DNA from: Auanema rhodensis
Lineage: Eukaryota > Nematoda > Chromadorea > Rhabditida > Rhabditidae
Direction of reading: 5' to 3'
DNA length: 64,000 nucleotides
NCBI GenBank assembly: GCA_964057225.1
Contig: OZ059895.1
Location: 868,001-932,000 of the forward strand
Position numbers and translations under genes: made by a program. The notes under the pieces are model-generated. The model had not been told where the DNA came from. It ran no database searches and saw only the letters and a program-made list of their open reading frames with translations. Positions 25,738 through 36,138 of the stretch are shown piece by piece (within the stretch, counting starts at the first letter, position 1; each line of letters begins with the position of its first letter).

Positions 25738-27492
25738 AAGCTGCGTCGATCTGTGTTATCAGATTTGCGCTAGCTTAAAAATGCACCGAGATATCAACTG
25801 ATATAAGTTCACACTTATATCCTCGATTTTCACCCTGAAGAATTGATTTTTTCGTTGAATAACATTGTCTATCGTCTTTGCCTTGAAAAATGGAATCTAA
25901 AAACATCTACTTTTTGCTAAATTATTTTGAAATTTTTCGAAAAAATTTTTGTCAAAATGTTTTTGGAAGCAATGTTGAGTGTACATGGAAACTCAACATA
26001 CACTAATGCATCATTTTTCAAACGATCATAACTAATTTTTGTATCAAGCGTTTCTCAATGTAGTATAGTGCATTCGATGCGGATTTTTAAGCTGCGTCGA
26101 TCTGTGTTATCAGATTTGCGCTAGCTTAAAAATGCACCGAGATATCAACTGATATAAGTTCACACTTATATCCTCGATTTTCACCCTGAAGAATTAATTT
26201 TTTCGTTGAATAACATTGTCCATCGTCTTTGCCTTGAGAAATGGAATCTAAAAACATCTACTTTTTGCTAAATTATTTTGAAATTTTTGGAAAAAATTTT
26301 TGTCAAAATGTTTTTGGAAGCAATGTTGAGTGTACATGGAAACTCAACATACACTAATGCATCATTTTTCAAACGATCATAACTAATTTTTGTATCAAAC
26401 GTTTCTCAATGTAGTATAGTGCATTCGATGCGGATTTTTAAGCTGCGTCGATCTGTGTTATCAGATTTGCGCTAGCTTAAAAATGCACCGAGATATCAAC
26501 TGATATAAGTTCACACTTATATCCTCGATTTTCACCCTGAAGAATTAATTTTTTCGTTGAATAACATTGTCCATCGTCTTTGCCTTGAAAAAAGGAATCT
26601 AAAAACATCTACTTTTTGCTAAATTATTTTGAAATTTTTCGAAAAAATTTTTGTCAAAATGTTTTTGGAAGCAATGTTGAGTGTACATGGAAACTCAACA
26701 TACACTAATGCATCATTTTTCAAACGATCATAACTAATTTTTGTATTAAGCGTTTCTCAATGTAGTATAGTGCATTCGATGCGGATATTTAAGCTGCGTC
26801 GATCTGTGTTATCAGATTTGCGCTAGCTTAAAAATGCATCGAGATATCAACTGATATAAGTTCACACTTAGATCCTCGATTTTCACCCTGAAGAATTAAT
26901 TTTTTCGTTGAATAACATTGTCCATCGTCTTTGCCTTGAAAAATGGAATCTAAAATCATCTACTTTTTGCTAAACTATTTTGAAATTTTTCGAAGAAATT
27001 TTTGTCAAAATGTTTTTGGAAGCAATGTTGAGTGTACATGGAAACTCAACATACACTAATGCATCATTTTTCAAACAATCATAACTAATTTGTGTATTAA
27101 GCGTTTCTCAATGTAGTATAGTGCATTCGATGCGGATTTTTAAGCTGCGTCGATCTGTGTTATCAGATTTGCGCTAGCTTAAAAATGCACCGAGATATCA
27201 ACTGATATAAGTTCACACTTATATCCTCGATTTTCACCCTGAAGAATTGATTTTTTCGTTGAATAACATTGTCCATCGTCTTTGCCTTGAAAAATGGAAT
27301 CTAAAAACATCTACTTTTTGCTAAATTATTTTGAAATTTTTGGAAAAAATTTTTGTCAAAATGTTTTTGGAAGCAATGTTGAGTGTACATGGAAACTCAA
27401 CATACACTAATGCATCATTTTTCAAACGATCATAACTAATTTTTGTATCAAACGTTTCTCAATGTAGTATAGTGCATTCGATGCGGATTTTT
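25738..27492 (+). repeat. Five-monomer segment duplicated 28 monomers away (copy 2)
   Basis: This is the partner of 15910-17664. It carries the same chain: AAAAAAGG with GCGGATATTTAAG, then ATGCATCGAG, CACTTAGATCC and GCTAAACTATT. The next monomer (27493) is cut by the 129-bp deletion, so the true end of the duplicated unit may have been lost. Confidence 0.88.
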
Positions 27493-27714
27493 AAGCTGCG
27501 TCGATCTGTGTTATCAGATTTGCGCTAGCTTAAAAATGCACCGAGATATCAACTGATATAAGTTCACACTTATATCCTCGATTTTCACCCTGAAGAATTG
27601 ATTTTTTCGTTGAATAACATTGTCTACACTAATGCATCATTTTTCAAACGATCATAACTAATTTTTGTATCAAGCGTTTCTCGATGTAGTATAGTGCATT
27701 CGATGCGGATTTTT
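27493..27714 (+). repeat. Truncated 222-bp monomer with a 129-bp internal deletion
   Basis: The unit runs normally to TTGTCTA (position 134), then jumps to CACTAATGC (position 264). TA at 27625-27626 fits both sides, a 2-bp microhomology. Monomer positions 135-263 are missing, which removes the A/T-tract core and the 9-bp dyad. Variants before the break are of the B-left type. From 27715 on the array is of the B-right type, so the deletion joint is also the subfamily boundary. Confidence 0.95.
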
Positions 27715-29814
27715 AAGCTGCGTCGATCTGTGTTATCAGATTTGCGCTAGCTTAAAAATGCACCGAGATATCAACTGATATAAGTTCACACTTATATCCT
27801 CGATTTTCACCCTGAAGAATTAATTTTTTCGTTAAATAACATTGTCCATCGTCTTTGCCTTGAAAAATGGAATCTAAAAACATCTACTTTTTGCTAAATT
27901 ATTTTGAATATTTTCGAAAAAATTTTTGTCAAAATGTTTTTGGAAGCAATGTTGAGTGTACATGGAAACTCAACATACACTAATGCATCATTTTTCAAAC
28001 AATCATAACTAATTTGTGTATTAAGCGTTTCTCAATGTAGTATAGTGCAATCGATGCGGATTTTTAAGCTGCGTCGATCTGTGTTATCAGATTTGCGCTA
28101 GCTTAAAAATGCACCGAGATATCAACTGATATAAGTTCACACTTATATCCTCGATTTTCACCCTGAAGAATTGATTTTTTCGTTGAATAACATTGTCTAT
28201 CGTCTTTGCCTTGAAAAATGGAATCTAAAAACATCTACTTTTTGCTAAATTACTTTGAAATTTTTCGAAAAAATTTTTGTCAAAATGTTTTTGGAAGCAA
28301 TGTTGAGTGTACATGGAAACTCAACATACACTAATGCATCATTTTTCAAACGATCATAACTAATTTTTGTATCAAGCGTTTCTCGATGTAGTATAGTGCA
28401 TTCGTAGCGGATTTTTAAGCTGCGTCGATCTGTGTTATCAGATTTGCGCTAGCTTAAAAATGCACCGAGATATCAACTGATATAAGTTCACACTTATATC
28501 CTCGATTTTCACCCTGAAGAATTGATTTTTTCGTTGAATAACATTGTCTATCGTCTTTGCCTTGAAAAATGGAAACTAAAAACATCTACTTTTTGCTTAA
28601 TTATTTTGAAATTTTTCGAAGAAATTTTTGTCAAAATGTTTTTGGAAGCAATGTTGAGTGTACATGGAAACTCAACATACACTAATGCATCATTTTTCAA
28701 ACAATCATAACTAATTTGTGTATTAAGCGTTTCTCAATGTAGTATAGTGCATTCGATGCGGATTTTTAAGCTGCGTCGATCTGTGTTATCAGATTTGCGC
28801 TAGCTTAAAAATGCACCGAGATATCAACTGATATAAGTTCACACTTATATCCTCGATTTTCACCCTGAAGAATTGATTTTTTCGTTGAATAACATTGTCT
28901 ATCGTCTTTGCCTTGAAAAATGGAAACTAAAAACATCTACTTTTTGCTTAATTATTTTGAAATTTTTCGAAGAAATTTTTGTCAAAATGTTTTTGGAAGC
29001 AATGTTGAGTGTACATGGAAACTCAACATACACTAATGCATCATTTTTCAAACAATCATAACTAATTTGTGTATCAAGCGTTTCTCGATGTAGTATAGTG
29101 CATTCGATGCGGATTTTTAAGCTGCGTCGATCTGTGTTATCAGATTTGCGCTAGCTTAAAAATGCACCGAGATATCAACTGATATAAGTTCACACTTATA
29201 TCCTCGATTTTCACCCTGAAGAATTGATTTTTTCGTTGAATAACATTGTCTATCGTCTTTGCCTTGAAAAATGGAATCTAAAAACATCTACTTTTTGCTA
29301 AATTATTTTGAAATTTTTCGAAAAAATTTTTGTCAAAATGTTTTTGGAAGCAATGTTGAGTGTACATGGAAACTCAACATACACTAATGCATCATTTTTC
29401 AAACGATCATAACTAATTTTTGTATCAAGCGTTTCTCGATGTAGTATAGTGCATTCGTAGCGGATTTTTAAGCTGCGTCGATCTGTGTTATCAGATTTGC
29501 GCTAGCTTAAAAATGCACCGAGATATCAACTGATATAAGTTCACACTTATATCCTCGATTTTCACCCTGAAGAATTGATTTTTTCGTTGAATAACATTGT
29601 CTATCGTCTTTGCCTTGAAAAATGGAAACTAAAAACATCTACTTTTTGCTTAATTATTTTGAAATTTTTCGAAGAAATTTTTGTCAAAATGTTTTTGGAA
29701 GCAATGTTGAGTGTACATGGAAACTCAACATACACTAATGCATCATTTTTCAAACAATCATAACTAATTTGTGTATTAAGCGTTTCTCAATGTAGTATAG
29801 TGCATTCGATGCGG

Positions 29815-29865
29815 ATTTTTAAGCTGCGTCGATCTGTGTTATCAGATTTGCGCTAGCTTAAAAAT
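29815..29865 (+). repeat. Boundary dyad: 51-nt imperfect inverted repeat (example copy)
   Basis: This is one example of an element present in every intact monomer, spanning position 346 of one unit to 45 of the next. ATTTTTAAGCT followed by GCG pairs with CGC and AGCTTAAAAAT, a 14-bp stem with one bulged T. Inside it, after a 3 x 3 internal loop (TCG/TTG), ATCTG pairs with CAGAT around the loop TGTTAT. The whole could fold as a cruciform in DNA or a hairpin in RNA. Its sequence is nearly constant through the array. C-to-T changes are seen at position 10 (TGCGTTGATC copies) and 14 (many block A copies). The symmetry is seen directly; a function is not. Confidence 0.85.
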
Positions 29866-29882
29866 GCACCGAGATATCAACT

Positions 29883-29904
29883 GATATAAGTTCACACTTA
29901 TATC
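29883..29904 (+). repeat. Second dyad: 8-bp stem, 6-nt loop (example copy)
   Basis: GATATAAG and CTTATATC are exact reverse complements around the loop TTCACA, at monomer positions 63-84. The recurrent GTTTACAC variant and the block A GTGTAAAC variant change only the loop, leaving the stem intact. Two copies break an arm: GATATACG at 53648 and 55052, and CACTTAGATCC at 16963 and 26791. Confidence 0.85.
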
Positions 29905-29932
29905 CTCGATTTTCACCCTGAAGAATTGATTT

Positions 29933-29949
29933 TTTCGTTGAATAACATT
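29933..29949 (+). other. CENP-B-box-like half site (example copy)
   Basis: Monomer positions 113-129 read TTTCGTTGAATAACATT. The first eight bases match the 5' half of the mammalian CENP-B box consensus (YTTCGTTGGAARCGGGA), but the CGGG needed in the 3' half is absent. The site lies in a variable zone: copies have TCGTTAAATAAC, TCGTTGAAAAAC or TTGTTAAATAAC. It occurs in almost every monomer. Chance resemblance is the simplest reading; a diverged binding site for a CENP-B-like or pogo-type transposase-derived protein is only a hypothesis. Confidence 0.3.
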
Positions 29950-29968
29950 GTCTATCGTCTTTGCCTTG

Positions 29969-30047
29969 AAAAATGGAATCCAAAAACATCTACTTTTTGC
30001 TAAATTATTTTGAAATTTTTCGAAAAAATTTTTGTCAAAATGTTTTT
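29969..30047 (+). other. A/T-tract core, possible bent DNA (example copy)
   Basis: Monomer positions 149-227 contain a succession of A or T runs of four to six bases (GAAAAATGG, TAAAAAC, CTTTTTG, ATTTTTCGAAAAAATTTTT, CAAAATG, TTTTTGG), many about 10-14 bases apart. The stretch holds the 12-bp palindrome TTTTTCGAAAAA at 196-207. Tracts spaced near the helical repeat often curve DNA, a common trait of satellites. Curvature was not computed. Confidence 0.5.
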
Positions 30048-30054
30048 GGAAGCA

Positions 30055-30082
30055 ATGTTGAGTGTACATGGAAACTCAACAT
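30055..30082 (+). repeat. Third dyad: 9-bp stem, 10-nt loop (example copy)
   Basis: ATGTTGAGT and ACTCAACAT, monomer positions 235-243 and 254-262, are perfect reverse complements around the loop GTACATGGAA. The element is present in every intact monomer. A few copies break one arm: ATGCTGAGT at 48383 and 50138, and GTTGAATG at 37543 and 40702. The strand switch at 6081 and the 129-bp deletion at 27626 have breakpoints at the two ends of the right arm. Confidence 0.88.
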
Positions 30083-30522
30083 ACACTAATGCATCATTTT
30101 TCAAACAATCATAACTAATTTGTGTATTAAGCGTTTCTCAATGTAGTATAGTGCAATCGATGCGGATTTTTAAGCTGCGTTGATCTGTGTTATCAGATTT
30201 GCGCTAGCTTAAAAATGCACCGAGATATCAACTGATATAAGTTCACACTTATATCCTCGATTTTCACCCTGAAGAATTGATTTTTTCGTTGAATAACATT
30301 GTCTATCGTCTTTGCCTTAAAAAATGGAATCTAAAAACATCTACTTTTTGCTAAATTACTTTGAAATTTTTCGAAAAAATTTTTGTCAAAATGTTTTTGG
30401 AAGCAATGTTGAGTGTACATGGAAACTCAACATACACTAATGCATCATTTTTCAAACGATCATAACTAATTTTTGTATCAAGCGTTTCTCGATGTAGTAT
30501 AGTGCATTCGATGCGGATTTTT

Positions 30523-33500
30523 AAGCTGCGTCGATCTGTGTTATCAGATTTGCGCTAGCTTAAAAATGCACCGAGATATCAACTGATATAAGTTCACACT
30601 TATATCCTCGATTTTCACCCTGAAGAATTAATTTTTTCGTTAAATAACATTGTCCATCGTCTTTGCCTTGAAAAATGGAATCTAAAAACATCTACTTTTT
30701 GCTAAATTGTTTCGAAATTTTTCGAAAAAATTTTTGTCAAAATGTTTTTGGAAGCAATGTTGAGTGTACATGGAAACTCAACATACACAAATGCATCATT
30801 TTTCAAACAATCATAACTAATTTGTGTATTAAGCGTTTCTCAATGTAGTTTAGTGCAATCGATGCGGATTTTTAAGCTGCGTCGATCTGTGTTATCAGAT
30901 TTGCGCTAGCTTAAAAATGCACCGAGATATCAACTGATATAAGTTCACACTTATATCCTCGATTTTCACCCTGAAGAATTGATTTTTTCGTTGAAAAACA
31001 TTGTCTATCGTCTTTGCCTTGAAAAATGGAATCTAAAAACATCTACTTTTTGCTAAATTATTTTGAAATTTTTCGAAAAAATTTTTGTCAAAATGTTTTT
31101 GGAAGCAATGTTGAGTGTACATGGAAACTCAACATACACTAATGCATCATTTTTCAAACGATCATAACTAATTTTTGTATCAAGCGTTTCTCGATGTAGT
31201 ATAGTGCATTCGTAGCGGATTTTTAAGCTGCGTCGATCTGTGTTATCAGATTTGCGCTAGCTTAAAAATGCACCGAGATATCAACTGATATAAGTTCACA
31301 CTTATATCCTCGATTTTCACCCTGAAGAATTGATTTTTTCGTTGAATAACATTGTCTATCGTCTTTGCCTTGAAAAATGGAAACTAAAAACATCTACTTT
31401 TTGCTTAATTATTTTGAAATTTTTCGAAGAAATTTTTGTCAAAATGTTTTTGGAAGCAATGTTGAGTGTACATGGAAACTCAACATACACTAATGCATCA
31501 TTTTTCAAACAATCATAACTAATTTGTGTATTAAGCGTTTCTCAATGTAGTATAGTGCAATCGATGCGGATTTTTAAGCTGCGTCGATCTGTGTTATCAG
31601 ATTTGCGCTAGCTTAAAAATGCACCGAGATATCAACTGATATAAGTTCACACTTATATCCTCGATTTTCACCCTGAAGAATTAATTTTTTCGTTAAATAA
31701 CATTGTCCATCGTCTTTGCCTTGAAAAATGGAATCTAAAAACATCTACTTTTTGCTAAATTGTTTCGAAATTTTTCGAAAAAATTTTTGTCAAAATGTTT
31801 TTGGAAGCAATGTTGAGTGTACATGGAAACTCAACATACACAAATGCATCATTTTTCAAACAATCATAACTAATTTGTGTATTAAGCGTTTCTCAATGTA
31901 GTTTAGTGCAATCGATGCGGATTTTTAAGCTGCGTCGATCTGTGTTATCAGATTTGCGCTAGCTTAAAAATGCACCGAGATATCAACTGATATAAGTTCA
32001 CACTTATATCCTCGATTTTCACCCTGAAGAATTGATTTTTTCGTTGAAAAACATTGTCTATCGTCTTTGCCTTGAAAAATGGAATCTAAAAACATCTACT
32101 TTTTGCTAAATTATTTTGAAATTTTTCGAAAAAATTTTTGTCAAAATGTTTTTGGAAGCAATGTTGAGTGTACATGGAAACTCAACATACACTAATGCAT
32201 CATTTTTCAAACGATCATAACTAATTTTTGTATCAAGCGTTTCTCGATGTAGTATAGTGCATTCGTAGCGGATTTTTAAGCTGCGTCGATCTGTGTTATC
32301 AGATTTGCGCTAGCTTAAAAATGCACCGAGATATCAACTGATATAAGTTCACACTTATATCCTCGATTTTCACCCTGAAGAATTGATTTTTTCGTTGAAT
32401 AACATTGTCTATCGTCTTTGCCTTGAAAAATGGAAACTAAAAACATCTACTTTTTGCTTAATTATTTTGAAATTTTTCGAAGAAATTTTTGTCAAAATGT
32501 TTTTGGAAGCAATGTTGAGTGTACATGGAAACTCAACATACACTAATGCATCATTTTTCAAACGATCATAACTAATTTTTGTATCAAGCGTTTCTCGATG
32601 TAGTATAGTGCATTCGATGCGGATTTTTAAGCTGCGTCGATCTGTGTTATCAGATTTGCGCTAGCTTAAAAATGCACCGAGATATCAACTGATATAAGTT
32701 CACACTTATATCCTCGATTTTCACCCTGAAGAATTAATTTTTTCGTTAAATAACATTGTCCATCGTCTTTGCCTTGAAAAATGGAATCTAAAAACATCTA
32801 CTTTTTGCTAAATTGTTTCGAAATTTTTCGAAAAAATTTTTGTCAAAATGTTTTTGGAAGCAATGTTGAGTGTACATGGAAACTCAACATACACAAATGC
32901 ATCATTTTTCAAACAATCATAACTAATTTGTGTATTAAGCGTTTCTCAATGTAGTTTAGTGCAATCGATGCGGATTTTTAAGCTGCGTCGATCTGTGTTA
33001 TCAGATTTGCGCTAGCTTAAAAATGCACCGAGATATCAACTGATATAAGTTCACACTTATATCCTCGATTTTCACCCTGAAGAATTGATTTTTTCGTTGA
33101 AAAACATTGTCTATCGTCTTTGCCTTGAAAAATGGAATCTAAAAACATCTACTTTTTGCTAAATTATTTTGAAATTTTTCGAAAAAATTTTTGTCAAAAT
33201 GTTTTTGGAAGCAATGTTGAGTGTACATGGAAACTCAACATACACTAATGCATCATTTTTCAAACGATCATAACTAATTTTTGTATCAAGCGTTTCTCGA
33301 TGTAGTATAGTGCATTCGTAGCGGATTTTTAAGCTGCGTCGATCTGTGTTATCAGATTTGCGCTAGCTTAAAAATGCACCGAGATATCAACTGATATAAG
33401 TTCACACTTATATCCTCGATTTTCACCCTGAAGAATTGATTTTTTCGTTGAATAACATTGTCTATCGTCTTTGCCTTGAAAAATGGAAACTAAAAACATC

Positions 33501-33681
33501 TACTTTTTGCTTAATTATTTTGAAATTTTTCGAAGAAATTTTTGTCAAAATGTTTTTGGAAGCAATGTTGAGTGTACATGGAAACTCAACATACACTAAT
33601 GCATCATTTTTCAAACAATCATAACTAATTTGTGTATTAAGCGTTTCTCAATGTAGTATAGTGCATTCGATGCGGATTTTT
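30523..33681 (+). repeat. Three-monomer higher-order repeat, three tandem copies
   Basis: Each trimer has a GTTAAATAAC/AATTGTTTCG/ACACAAATGC monomer, a GTTGAAAAAC monomer ending in GTAGCGG, and a GGAAAC/GCTTAATT monomer. Copies start at 30523, 31576 and 32629, giving an exact 1,053-bp period. The third monomer is the most variable at its end: GCAATCGATG, then CTCGATG with ATTCGATG, then CTCAATG with ATTCGATG. Further copies lie at 35086-36138 and 42416-43468. Confidence 0.88.
32278..33681 (+). repeat. Four-monomer segment repeated seven monomers later (copy 1)
   Basis: The order GGAAAC/GCTTAATT with a CTCGATG end, GTTAAAT/AATTGTTTCG, GTTGAAAAAC/GTAGCGG, GGAAAC/GCTTAATT with a CTCAATG end recurs at 34735-36138, an offset of 2,457 bp. 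It overlaps the trimer array, so the trimers were later copied as a larger block. Confidence 0.8.
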
Positions 33682-34734
33682 AAGCTGCGTCGATCTGTGT
33701 TATCAGATTTGCGCTAGCTTAAAAATGCACCGAGATATCAACTGATATAAGTTCACACTTATATCCTCGATTTTCACCCTGAAGAATTGATTTTTTCGTT
33801 GAAAAACATTGTCTATCGTCTTTGCCTTGAAAAATGGAATCTAAAAACATCTACTTTTTGCTAAATTATTTTGAAATTTTTCGAAAAAATTTTTGTCAAA
33901 ATGTTTTTGGAAGCAATGTTGAGTGTACATGGAAACTCAACATACACAAATGCATCATTTTTCAAACAATCATAACTAATTTGTGTATTAAGCGTTTCTC
34001 AATGTAGTTTAGTGCAATCGATGCGGATTTTTAAGCTGCGTCGATCTGTGTTATCAGATTTGCGCTAGCTTAAAAATGCACCGAGATATCAACTGATATA
34101 AGTTCACACTTATATCCTCGATTTTCACCCTGAAGAATTGATTTTTTCGTTGAATAACATTGTCTATCGTCTTTGCCTTGAAAAATGGAATCTAAAAACA
34201 TCTACTTTTTGCTAAATTATTTTGAAATTTTTCGAAAAAATTTTTGTCAAAATGTTTTTGGAAGCAATGTTGAGTGTACATGGAAACTCAACATACACAA
34301 ATGCATCATTTTTCAAACAATCATAACTAATTTGTGTATTAAGCGTTTCTCAATGTAGTTTAGTGCAATCGATGCGGATTTTTAAGCTGCGTCGATCTGT
34401 GTTATCAGATTTGCGCTAGCTTAAAAATGCACCGAGATATCAACTGATATAAGTTCACACTTATATCCTCGATTTTCACCCTGAAGAATTGATTTTTTCG
34501 TTGAAAAACATTGTCTATCGTCTTTGCCTTGAAAAATGGAATCTAAAAACATCTACTTTTTGCTAAATTATTTTGAAATTTTTCGAAGAAATTTTTGTCA
34601 AAATGTTTTTGGAAGCAATGTTGAGTGTACATGGAAACTCAACATACACTAATGCATCATTTTTCAAACGATCATAACTAATTTTTGTATCAAGCGTTTC
34701 TCGATGTAGTATAGTGCATTCGTAGCGGATTTTT

Positions 34735-36138
34735 AAGCTGCGTCGATCTGTGTTATCAGATTTGCGCTAGCTTAAAAATGCACCGAGATATCAACTGATA
34801 TAAGTTCACACTTATATCCTCGATTTTCACCCTGAAGAATTGATTTTTTCGTTGAATAACATTGTCTATCGTCTTTGCCTTGAAAAATGGAAACTAAAAA
34901 CATCTACTTTTTGCTTAATTATTTTGAAATTTTTCGAAGAAATTTTTGTCAAAATGTTTTTGGAAGCAATGTTGAGTGTACATGGAAACTCAACATACAC
35001 TAATGCATCATTTTTCAAACGATCATAACTAATTTTTGTATCAAGCGTTTCTCGATGTAGTATAGTGCATTCGATGCGGATTTTTAAGCTGCGTCGATCT
35101 GTGTTATCAGATTTGCGCTAGCTTAAAAATGCACCGAGATATCAACTGATATAAGTTCACACTTATATCCTCGATTTTCACCCTGAAGAATTAATTTTTT
35201 CGTTAAATAACATTGTCCATCGTCTTTGCCTTGAAAAATGGAATCTAAAAACATCTACTTTTTGCTAAATTGTTTCGAAATTTTTCGAAAAAATTTTTGT
35301 CAAAATGTTTTTGGAAGCAATGTTGAGTGTACATGGAAACTCAACATACACAAATGCATCATTTTTCAAACAATCATAACTAATTTGTGTATTAAGCGTT
35401 TCTCAATGTAGTTTAGTGCAATCGATGCGGATTTTTAAGCTGCGTCGATCTGTGTTATCAGATTTGCGCTAGCTTAAAAATGCACCGAGATATCAACTGA
35501 TATAAGTTCACACTTATATCCTCGATTTTCACCCTGAAGAATTGATTTTTTCGTTGAAAAACATTGTCTATCGTCTTTGCCTTGAAAAATGGAATCTAAA
35601 AACATCTACTTTTTGCTAAATTATTTTGAAATTTTTCGAAAAAATTTTTGTCAAAATGTTTTTGGAAGCAATGTTGAGTGTACATGGAAACTCAACATAC
35701 ACTAATGCATCATTTTTCAAACGATCATAACTAATTTTTGTATCAAGCGTTTCTCGATGTAGTATAGTGCATTCGTAGCGGATTTTTAAGCTGCGTCGAT
35801 CTGTGTTATCAGATTTGCGCTAGCTTAAAAATGCACCGAGATATCAACTGATATAAGTTCACACTTATATCCTCGATTTTCACCCTGAAGAATTGATTTT
35901 TTCGTTGAATAACATTGTCTATCGTCTTTGCCTTGAAAAATGGAAACTAAAAACATCTACTTTTTGCTTAATTATTTTGAAATTTTTCGAAGAAATTTTT
36001 GTCAAAATGTTTTTGGAAGCAATGTTGAGTGTACATGGAAACTCAACATACACTAATGCATCATTTTTCAAACAATCATAACTAATTTGTGTATTAAGCG
36101 TTTCTCAATGTAGTATAGTGCATTCGATGCGGATTTTT
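34735..36138 (+). repeat. Four-monomer segment repeated seven monomers later (copy 2)
   Basis: This is the partner of 32278-33681 with the same four monomer types in order. I saw no difference by eye in the diagnostic sites. Confidence 0.8.

Larger units (their letters stand above)
6081..27626 (+). repeat. Block B-left: satellite sub-array in plus orientation
   Basis: Sixty-one complete monomers start at 6082, 6433, 6783, 7134 and onward to 27142, followed by a truncated one at 27493. The sub-array is recognised by variants absent or rare to its right: AAATGAAATC with GTTTACAC, CCTCGAAAAATGG, TTTTTGGAAAAAAT, CTAAAATCATC, TTGAGAAATGG and GTATCAAACG. The same variant types recur in different orders, giving a mosaic of higher-order repeats. 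It lacks the GCAATCGATG and GTAGCGG endings that mark the block to the right. Confidence 0.95.
29470..31224 (+). repeat. Five-monomer higher-order repeat, isolated copy
   Basis: The order is GGAAAC/GCTTAATT, GGAATCC, TGCGTTGATC with CCTTAAAAAATGG, GTTAAAT with AATTGTTTCG, then a monomer ending in GTAGCGG. The same order recurs in two tandem copies from 60317, about 31 kb away. Here the fifth monomer has GTTGAAAAAC, which the distant copies lack. Confidence 0.78.

Noticed and set aside
28522-28710. Open frame of 62 codons that recurs at 28873, 29575, 31330, 32383, 33436 and later sites
   Set aside because: It is the satellite monomer read through. It opens only in copies where GCTAAATT has become GCTTAATT, which removes an in-frame TAA. 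There is no start context, codon bias or conserved protein feature.
29821-29920. RNA polymerase III promoter boxes or tRNA-like sequence in the monomer
   Set aside because: No B-box-like GGTTCGAATCC or tRNA fold was found on either strand.
29918-29924. CTGAAGA, which fits the hammerhead ribozyme core CUGANGA; hammerheads occur in some animal satellites
   Set aside because: No stem II can be drawn between this motif and a following GAAA. The nearest GAAA is over 40 bases on and its flanks do not pair with the bases after CTGAAGA. No complete core was found on either strand.
29842-30069. Minus-strand open frame of 75 codons that recurs in GGAATCC copies (36160, 36511, 36862, 39670 and others)
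   Set aside because: A single T-to-C change in these monomers turns an in-frame TAG into TGG on the minus strand. Sister monomers have the stop, so there is no coding constraint.
29821-30171. The 351-bp monomer as a diverged dimer of ~175 bp
   Set aside because: I compared the two halves by eye and found only short A/T-run matches, no consistent alignment. The two-nucleosome length alone is not evidence of a dimer.
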